64,000 bases of DNA. It comes from Euzebyella saccharophila (lineage in GTDB: Bacteria > Bacteroidota > Bacteroidia > Flavobacteriales > Flavobacteriaceae). The stretch spans positions 372,001 through 436,000 of the forward strand of contig NZ_JACYFJ010000001.1 in the NCBI RefSeq assembly GCF_014855495.1, given 5' to 3'. The notes under the pieces are model-generated. The model made no database searches and was not told the DNA's origin. It saw only the letters and a program-made list of their open reading frames with translations. Positions 55,873 to 64,000 of this stretch are shown here, one piece after another; positions within the stretch are counted from its first letter, which is position 1, and each line of letters starts with the position of its first letter. A program made the translations under genes and the position numbers.

Positions 55873-56298
55873 ATGAAGCGATTGTTTTATCTAGTATCTT
55901 CGGTAGCTGTCGCATTTGCAATTGGATCATGTAGTTTGGACGATGATGGAGCCAATTTTCATTACACCCCCTTGCAAATTGTGAACGCACAAGTTCCGGA
56001 TACCTTTGAATTTGGCAGAGTCTATACGATAAATGTAGACCTTTTAAGACTCAATGACTGTATGTTGGCAGATAGGTTTGAAGTTAAGCCCTCTACCACA
56101 GACTCTACCAATGTAAGAACGGTATCCCACATAGGTATTGAACTCGAAAAGGATGCATGTGCCGAAATTGCACAAGAAATAAGGGATTCTTTTCAGTTTG
56201 AAGTAATCTATACAGACCCGTATGTGTTTAAATTTTATTCAGGGGACGATACAAACGGCAATCCTGAATTCATAGAATTAATTGTGCCGGTAAAATAA
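55873..56298 (+). CDS. Small lipoprotein of unknown function
   Basis: A 141-residue exported protein: lipobox IGSCSLD (Cys20), then an all-beta domain of about 120 residues with two cysteines (NDCMLADR, KDACAEIAQ) that could form a disulfide. I do not recognise the family. Upstream of the sigma-factor gene by 33 bp, so it may be in that operon or simply neighbouring. Confidence 0.65.
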   Translation: MKRLFYLVSSVAVAFAIGSCSLDDDGANFHYTPLQIVNAQVPDTFEFGRVYTINVDLLRLNDCMLADRFEVKPSTTDSTNVRTVSHIGIELEKDACAEIAQEIRDSFQFEVIYTDPYVFKFYSGDDTNGNPEFIELIVPVK

Positions 56299-56331
56299 AT
56301 TAGCTTAAACCTTTCTTAATCTAACCAAAAT

Positions 56332-56901
56332 TTGAGTCTGGACGAACTCATAAAAAACTGTAAAAAGGGAAATAGACAGGCACAAGAACAATTATACCGA
56401 AAATACTCCCCGGTATTATATGCCATATGCCTTAAATATTCCCGAAACAAAACCGAGGCAGAAGACAATCTGCACGACAGTTTTATGGTCATTTTTGACA
56501 AAATAGACCAGTTCAAGTCCAAAGGCTCTTTTGAAGGTTGGTTGAAGAGAATAACGGTAAATACAGTATTGCAAAAATACCGAAAGGAAGAATACATGAC
56601 AGTGGTTACGGACAGTACCGAGTCCGAAACCGAAATTGATAGTGGTTATGCAGATATTAGTTTGAACACCCTTTTGGGCTACATACAAGATTTGCCCCAT
56701 AAATATAGGCTAACCTTTAACCTGTACGTGCTTGACGGCCATACACATAAAGAGATTGCAGAAATGCTGGGAACATCAGCAGGCACCTCCAAATCCAACT
56801 TGGCCCGGGCAAGACAGATATTAAAAGACCGAATAGAAACAACACAGAATAAAGCCATAATTGGGCTATTGCTTTTTTTCATTTTGGAAATATGGCCTTA
56901 A
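56332..56901 (+). CDS. ECF-type RNA polymerase sigma factor
   Basis: A 189-residue sigma-70 family ECF protein: region 2 with LKYSRNKTEAEDNLHDSFMVIFDKIDQFKSKGSFEGWLKRI and region 4 with LPHKYRLTFNLYVLDGHTHKEIAEMLGTSAGTSKSNLARARQIL. The start is TTG at 56332, unusual but the only codon giving the normal N-terminus. C-terminal end is hydrophobic (IIGLLLFFILEIW). The next gene encodes a membrane-anchored protein that may act as its partner. Confidence 0.88.
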   Translation: MSLDELIKNCKKGNRQAQEQLYRKYSPVLYAICLKYSRNKTEAEDNLHDSFMVIFDKIDQFKSKGSFEGWLKRITVNTVLQKYRKEEYMTVVTDSTESETEIDSGYADISLNTLLGYIQDLPHKYRLTFNLYVLDGHTHKEIAEMLGTSAGTSKSNLARARQILKDRIETTQNKAIIGLLLFFILEIWP

Positions 56902-56953
56902 CCCAATTAGAAAACATCAAAAGACTAAGAACACCGTACCTAAGACATTAAAA

Positions 56954-58495
56954 ATGAGTAAAAAAAACCTTGACAGCCTCTACCAAGAGAAGTTCAAGGG
57001 CTTTAAGGAAGTACCAGACGAAGCGGTCTGGCAAAAAATTGAAGCATCTTTGGACAAAAGAACTAAAAAGCATGTAATTCCCTTATGGTGGAAACTTGGT
57101 GGTATTGCCGCTGCCTTAATTTTAGGCTTTTTGGTATTTAGACCCTCTTCCATCCCTTCAGATACTATACCTACAGTATCCAACACAAAAGGTGAGCCCA
57201 ATAATTATGATAATTCAGAAAATGAAAATCAGCTTAACACAGACAACGAAATAAATACTGCGGTAGTTGAAGCAAATACTGATAAAGAAGACGAAAGCAA
57301 AAATGCAAATGTTATTGATAGGGAGGTTACTACATCCTCTGGAACGACCAATCGCGATAAAATTCAGAAAAGCATAGTCCCTAAAAAAGAGGAAGGTATT
57401 ACTGCTAGATCAAAATTTGGCAAAAGTAACAATACCAAAGAATCTGGGAATACTCTTTTTCAACCACAAGAAAAGAAAGAATCCGACGCTACTATTTCCA
57501 AGCTCGCCACTAATTTTGAGCCTGAAAATGCAAACCTAGAAAACAACGTGATTTCTAAAAATGAGAAGTCTTTAGAAAATCAAAATTCAGACAACTCGGA
57601 GTTTAGTAGGTCTAACATGGAGAACAATGCGCTTGCGGCAGAGGATACGGAGGAACTAAAACCAAGTGCGCAGGACAAAGAATCTAAAAAATCCATTCTG
57701 GACGCCATCGCGGAACAAAACAAAGAGGATGTAGAGGTTGTTGAATCTACCGAAGGACGTTGGAGTGTAGGGCCCAGTGTGGCTCCCGTTTATTTTGATG
57801 CGGTTGGTGAAGGATCACCCATACATTCCGCATTTAATCAAAATACGAAATCAGGAAATACCAACTTGAGCTACGGCGTTTCCGTAGCGTACCAAGTGAA
57901 CAAAAAGTTCAAGGTGCGCTCCGGTATCCATAAAGTTAATTTTGGGTACGACACGGATAATGTTGCCTTTGCCTCTTCCTTAGATGCTTCAAGTTCCAAA
58001 AAGATATCAAACATAAATTATAGTCAATCTGCAAAGAACATCATCGTAAATAGTGAAACGGCTACTTTTTCCAGTCTTTCTTCCCCATTGGAAGAATTGG
58101 CAATGGAGGTTAGGGATGCCAATGACTTTTCCAGAACGGGCGCCATGGCTCAACAATTGGGCTATCTTGAAGTTCCTTTGGAATTGGATTATTCCCTTAT
58201 TGACAAAAAGATTGGCCTTAATCTAGTAGGAGGTTTTAGTTCCTTGTTTTTACTTGACAATTCTGTTACGCTTACCTCCGGGGATTTAACTACGGAAGTG
58301 GGGGAAGCTAACAATATCAACGAGGTTAACTTTAGCACCAACGTTGGTTTTGGGGTTAACTACAAGTTTACACCCATGATTCAATTGAACGTTGAACCTG
58401 TTTTCAAATACCAATTGAACACTTTTTCTGAAGTTTCAGGTGATTTTAGGCCTTTTAGTGTTGGTGTCTATAGTGGACTCAACTTTAAGTTTTAA
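56954..58495 (+). CDS. Membrane-anchored protein with C-terminal outer-membrane-like barrel
   Basis: A 513-residue protein: a soluble N-terminus (MSKKNLDSLYQEKFKGFKEVPDEAVWQKIEASL), one helix (about 40-58, WWKLGGIAAALILGFLVF), a long acidic, repetitive, Asn/Glu/Lys-rich linker to about 290, and a C-terminal barrel-like domain ending FSVGVYSGLNFKF. Start chosen at ATG 56954 over upstream in-frame codons. Placed after an ECF sigma gene, its N-terminus may bind the sigma factor; no zinc anti-sigma motif is visible. Low-complexity linker is notable. Confidence 0.72.
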   Translation: MSKKNLDSLYQEKFKGFKEVPDEAVWQKIEASLDKRTKKHVIPLWWKLGGIAAALILGFLVFRPSSIPSDTIPTVSNTKGEPNNYDNSENENQLNTDNEINTAVVEANTDKEDESKNANVIDREVTTSSGTTNRDKIQKSIVPKKEEGITARSKFGKSNNTKESGNTLFQPQEKKESDATISKLATNFEPENANLENNVISKNEKSLENQNSDNSEFSRSNMENNALAAEDTEELKPSAQDKESKKSILDAIAEQNKEDVEVVESTEGRWSVGPSVAPVYFDAVGEGSPIHSAFNQNTKSGNTNLSYGVSVAYQVNKKFKVRSGIHKVNFGYDTDNVAFASSLDASSSKKISNINYSQSAKNIIVNSETATFSSLSSPLEELAMEVRDANDFSRTGAMAQQLGYLEVPLELDYSLIDKKIGLNLVGGFSSLFLLDNSVTLTSGDLTTEVGEANNINEVNFSTNVGFGVNYKFTPMIQLNVEPVFKYQLNTFSEVSGDFRPFSVGVYSGLNFKF

Positions 58496-58590
58496 GTCTA
58501 GCTACTAAATGGATTTGTCTATGGTAACATAAATAAATTGGTGTATTTTGCTTCATGCAGATCATTGGCCAACCAACGTACTAATCGTTC

Positions 58591-59475
58591 ATGAAGCATA
58601 AATACCAAATTTTTAAGGCCGTTGCACATCATGCAAGTTTTACCAAAGCCGCAGAACAACTTTTTATTTCGCAACCTGCCGTGTCCAAAGCCATCCGAAG
58701 CATTGAAGAGGAATACAAAACCACTTTTTTCCTTCGGAAACGAAACTCCATAGAACTTACCGAAAATGGCCAAGCTTTCTTAGTTTACGTTAATCGTATC
58801 CTTGAACTCCTTTCCGAAGTTGAAAATCAGTTTTTACATCAACAGGAGAGCGTTCCGAGTCTTATCAATTTTGGCGCCAGTACTACTATCGCCAATCACG
58901 TGGTTCCTGAAATAATCGCCAAGTTTAGGAAGCAACATCCGCAAACGACATTTGAAATAAAAAGTGAAAACTCAGAAGAAATTGAGCAACTCATTTTAAA
59001 TCAGCAAATCGACTTTGGTATCACTGAAGGAACAAATACCCACAAGAAATTGCAGTATCATAAATTTATTAAAGACGAAATTGTATTGGTTACCGGGACA
59101 AGTAACACCCGGTATAAACAAAATTCCGTTTCCCTTGATAGGCTAGCCAAACTTCCATTGGTAGAGAGGGAAATCGGTTCGGGCACCCGTGACATTATAT
59201 ACGACAAACTAAAAGAAACTTCCATCAAAAGACTAAATACTCTTGTGACCCTCAGCAGCACGGAAGCTATTAAAAACTACCTCTACCATTCCAATACCTT
59301 TGCCCTCCTTTCCATTCATGCCGTTTCCAACGATTTGCTTTTAAACAAACTTAAAGTAGTAGAAATAAAGAATTTCTCTATTGACAGGTGGTTTTACTTT
59401 GTTTCCAGAACCGGTTATCAATCTGCCGTGATGGATTATTTTGAGAAATTCGCCAGAAACAACTATAACTTTTAG
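58591..59475 (+). CDS. LysR-family transcriptional regulator
   Basis: A 294-residue LysR regulator: N-terminal winged helix (AVAHHASFTKAAEQLFISQPAVSKAIRSIEEEY, residues 8-41) and a periplasmic-binding-like effector domain. The yeiH-type gene follows 71 bp downstream on the same strand, the same pair as in many bacteria, so it is likely its regulator. A 95-bp gap upstream shows no clear operator. Confidence 0.93.
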   Translation: MKHKYQIFKAVAHHASFTKAAEQLFISQPAVSKAIRSIEEEYKTTFFLRKRNSIELTENGQAFLVYVNRILELLSEVENQFLHQQESVPSLINFGASTTIANHVVPEIIAKFRKQHPQTTFEIKSENSEEIEQLILNQQIDFGITEGTNTHKKLQYHKFIKDEIVLVTGTSNTRYKQNSVSLDRLAKLPLVEREIGSGTRDIIYDKLKETSIKRLNTLVTLSSTEAIKNYLYHSNTFALLSIHAVSNDLLLNKLKVVEIKNFSIDRWFYFVSRTGYQSAVMDYFEKFARNNYNF

Positions 59476-59546
59476 TTATTTCAGATATCAAAATAGATTC
59501 CGTATAAGCAATACAAATCAGCTAATTTTACCAACAAATTCAAGTT

Positions 59547-60476
59547 ATGAAGTTGGTATTCAAAAGGTTTGCATTTATTCTGTTGGCCATTCTTATTTTA
59601 ACAGGATGGGTTGGCAGTCCCATTGCCCTATTAGCAGGGTTCGGCTTCAGCCTTCTTTTTGACAACCCCTTTAAAAGATTTTGTCATAAATCCATTCAAT
59701 TATTGCTAAAGGTATCGGTGGTAGGTCTTGGTTTCGGGATGTTCATTAATGAAACCATAGAAGCAGGAAAAGAAGGATTCTTATTGACATTTTTATCCAT
59801 TCTACTTACGGTCAGTTTAGGTTTTTTATTGACTAAATTGCTTGGTTTAGACAAAAAACTTGGGCACCTGATTACCTCGGGCACCTCCATTTGTGGTGGC
59901 AGTGCCATTGCTGCTATTTCTCCCGTAATCAATGCCAGAAGCAAAGCCATAAGCATAGCCTTGGCCGTGGTTTTTTTACTTAACTCCATAGCCTTGTTCG
60001 TCTTTCCGGCTGTAGGTCATTTTTTTGGGTTGAATCAACATCAATTCGGTCTTTGGTGTGCAGTGGCCATTCATGATACCAGCTCGGTAGTGGGCGCAGC
60101 CTTGGAATATGGTGACGAAGCCCTGCAGGTGGCCACCACCGTAAAACTTTCAAGAATGTTATGGATTTTGCCCTTATCCGTTCTATCAATGTTTGTGTTT
60201 AAAGCGAAGGGCGAAAAGATAAAAGCGCCGTACTTTATTCTTTTTTTTATCGGTGCCATCATCATCAACAGTTACCATTTATTGCCCGAAACACTTACGA
60301 AAACCTTGGTTATCACCTCAAAACATTTGTTGTTGTTGACGCTGTTTTTAGTAGGCTCTACCATATCTATTTCAGAATTGAAGCAGACCGGCATTAGACC
60401 TTTGGTTATGGCATCAAGCCTTTGGATTTTCATCTCGGTGCTCTCCTTGGGTTTAATTATATACCAACTTGTATAA
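59547..60476 (+). CDS. YeiH/UPF0324 family membrane protein
   Basis: A 309-residue protein with about ten hydrophobic helices of the UPF0324 (YeiH) family, called putative sulfate exporters in some annotations. Motifs: ITSGTSICGGSAIAAISPVINAR and AVAIHDTSSVVGAALEYGDEALQVATTVKLSR. Substrate is not established. The 60484-60506 hairpin lies just after it. Confidence 0.88.
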   Translation: MKLVFKRFAFILLAILILTGWVGSPIALLAGFGFSLLFDNPFKRFCHKSIQLLLKVSVVGLGFGMFINETIEAGKEGFLLTFLSILLTVSLGFLLTKLLGLDKKLGHLITSGTSICGGSAIAAISPVINARSKAISIALAVVFLLNSIALFVFPAVGHFFGLNQHQFGLWCAVAIHDTSSVVGAALEYGDEALQVATTVKLSRMLWILPLSVLSMFVFKAKGEKIKAPYFILFFIGAIIINSYHLLPETLTKTLVITSKHLLLLTLFLVGSTISISELKQTGIRPLVMASSLWIFISVLSLGLIIYQLV

Positions 60477-60483
60477 AAAAGAA

Positions 60484-60506
60484 AGAGTGGTGCACTGCAC
60501 CACTCT
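60484..60506 (-). terminator. katG terminator
   Basis: Hairpin AGAGTGGTG (60484-60492) with CACCACTCT (60498-60506), loop of 5, and a T-rich stretch on the minus strand. It lies between convergent yeiH-type and katG genes. Confidence 0.7.
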
Positions 60507-60533
60507 TGTACCATTAGAAATCACTCTAAATGG

Positions 60534-62807
<2,274 letters not shown>

Positions 62808-62922
62808 TTACCAAAAAACGAATTGGAAAAGACACGCAAAAATTTGAATTAAATTATTCCTGTATTGATTTTTCTTATACCAACTGTCAGCCAGAAAAGA
62901 TATTTCTAATAGTTAGGCATGT

Positions 62923-63672
62923 TCATGAGCTTTCTGCCCTTTGTAACTCATGATAAATTATACCACGCACTTTTTCCCGCAATTCTGCTTTGTTTTCTTC
63001 CTTAAATTTTTTGGTCTTAAAAAACGAATGTACCGTAGCTCTAGTAACACCCGGTCCGCCGCTAAAAAAGGTAAACGAAAAACGTTTTTTATTATCGATA
63101 AAAGTCATGGGAACCACGGGTATTTTATGGGCAATGGCCATTTTAAATGCTCCATCTTTAAAGTGATCTAAAATGATAGATTCATCATCTGGCACGCCAC
63201 CCTCCGGAAAAATACAAATACTCAACCCCTGGTTCAAGCGTCGCTGGGCACGTCTGTAGACCCCCGTTCTGCTTTTGGTATCTTCCCTATCTACCATAAT
63301 GCACACCCTTTTATAAAAAAAACCGAAAATGGGAATTTTCACCAATTCCTTCTTACCGACAAACACAAAAGGATTTTTGCTAATATGAAGCATCAACATG
63401 ATATCCAACATACTGGTATGATTGGCCACCAGCATATAACTCTTCCCTTTTTTTAGACGTTCTTCCCATTTTACTCGTGGTGGGCAGCCCATACCATATA
63501 AAATGGGCCTGGCCCAAAGATTCCTTGCCAACCAAAAGAATTGGGGATACCACTTTTCCGAAAGGGTGGTCACCAGCAAAAAAGGAAAAAATAGAATGAT
63601 GGGAAAAGCTACCAGAATGTAAAACCAAATTCTATAAAGTGTCTGGCCTACTTTTTTGATGAGTGCAAACAT
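62923..63672 (-). CDS. plsC: 1-acyl-sn-glycerol-3-phosphate acyltransferase
   Basis: A 249-residue lysophosphatidate acyltransferase of membrane phospholipid synthesis. Two membrane segments at the N-terminus. The catalytic HX4D is ANHTSMLDIM, and FPEGGVPDDES the substrate motif; PVVPMTFIDNK follows. It is divergent from trpS with a gap of about 70 bp. Confidence 0.93.
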   Translation of the reverse strand: MFALIKKVGQTLYRIWFYILVAFPIILFFPFLLVTTLSEKWYPQFFWLARNLWARPILYGMGCPPRVKWEERLKKGKSYMLVANHTSMLDIMLMLHISKNPFVFVGKKELVKIPIFGFFYKRVCIMVDREDTKSRTGVYRRAQRRLNQGLSICIFPEGGVPDDESIILDHFKDGAFKMAIAHKIPVVPMTFIDNKKRFSFTFFSGGPGVTRATVHSFFKTKKFKEENKAELREKVRGIIYHELQRAESS

Positions 63673-63745
63673 GAAATCAAAAATAACAATTTACCCTAGC
63701 TTTTTTAGTACTTTCTTTATCTTTGGCCTCTTTGAAACCATTGTC

Positions 63746-64000
63746 ATGCCAAGAATACTAACAGGAATACAAAGTACCGGAACACCACATTTAGGAAATA
63801 TTTTAGGGGCGATTATGCCAGCCATAAAAATGGCCGAAAAGCCAGAGAATGATTCTTTCCTTTTTATTGCGGATATGCATTCGCTTACGCAAATTAAAGA
63901 TGCTGAATTACTTAAACGAAATACGTATGCCATTGCAGCTACGTGGTTGGCATTTGGTTTGGACATAGACAAAACGGTTTTCTATAGACAAAGTGATGTT
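63746..64000 (+). CDS. trpS: Tryptophan-tRNA ligase, N-terminal part
   Basis: A partial gene running off the right edge. ATG 63746 begins MPRILTGIQSTGTPHLGNILG, in which TGTPHLGN is the HIGH-type ATP-binding motif, followed by FLFIADMHSLTQIKDAELL, typical of TrpRS. 85 codons are seen. It charges tRNA-Trp with tryptophan. The gene is divergent from plsC. Confidence 0.92.
   Translation, partial: MPRILTGIQSTGTPHLGNILGAIMPAIKMAEKPENDSFLFIADMHSLTQIKDAELLKRNTYAIAATWLAFGLDIDKTVFYRQSDV

Overview
The window looks like chromosomal DNA of a marine-type flavobacterium (Bacteroidota, Flavobacteriaceae). This rests on a gliding-motility gldH, a suf operon extended by DUF59, DUF2480 and DUF3078 genes, many 'MKK...' lipoproteins and outer-membrane barrels, moderate A+T richness, and promoters with the Bacteroidota -7 element TAnnTTTG. 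No tRNA, rRNA, insertion sequence, prophage or CRISPR array is visible.

Layout. 1-5.1 kb: a possible gene tail, an unusual SF2 helicase with predicted membrane segments, hemB and a beta-lactamase-like hydrolase. 5.1-12.3 kb: a CNNM/HlyC-type membrane protein, an alkyltransferase, DUF4153, a 3'-5' exonuclease, an FKBP lipoprotein, an EEP-family hydrolase and hflX. 12.3-12.9 kb: two tandem copies of a candidate small-RNA gene. 12.9-22.1 kb: a minus-strand Fe-S assembly (suf) operon interrupted by two outer-membrane genes. 22.2-27.8 kb: a GT90-like gene and a four-gene operon with an MbnH-like di-heme enzyme and its MbnP-like partner. 27.9-36.4 kb: thiL, a structured RNA candidate, brnQ, a 56-residue membrane protein, xth, pepP, an orphan small RNA candidate and a large BNR-repeat protein. 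36.4-41.5 kb: another copy of the small-RNA family, pfpI, vsr and sdhCAB. 41.8-48.9 kb: rimK, an AstE-like gene, DUF2721, ThuA, an aminotransferase, a GNAT gene, a fourth small-RNA copy and a CoA-transferase. 49-55.7 kb: PBP1A, gldH, ricT, trhO and recA. 55.9-64 kb: a lipoprotein, an ECF sigma factor with a linked membrane protein, LysR with YeiH, katG, plsC and the start of trpS.

Main discovery candidate. Four intergenic loci (two tandem at 12.33-12.85 kb, one at 36.44-36.70 kb, one at 46.98-47.28 kb) share one architecture: two direct copies of TTCACAACAA exactly 21 bp apart, then exactly 37 bp from the second copy to a TAnnTTTG-like -7 element, then about 130-230 nt with conserved CCCAAA and AACTTAACCT blocks, then a Rho-independent terminator. 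Three of the four also carry GTTCATCGAA 30-31 bp upstream. This looks like a dispersed family of small RNA genes under one activator; no matching regulator gene lies in the window.

Promoters, RNAs and operon boundaries are inferred from sequence only. Protein functions come from motif and family recognition by eye, without database searches.
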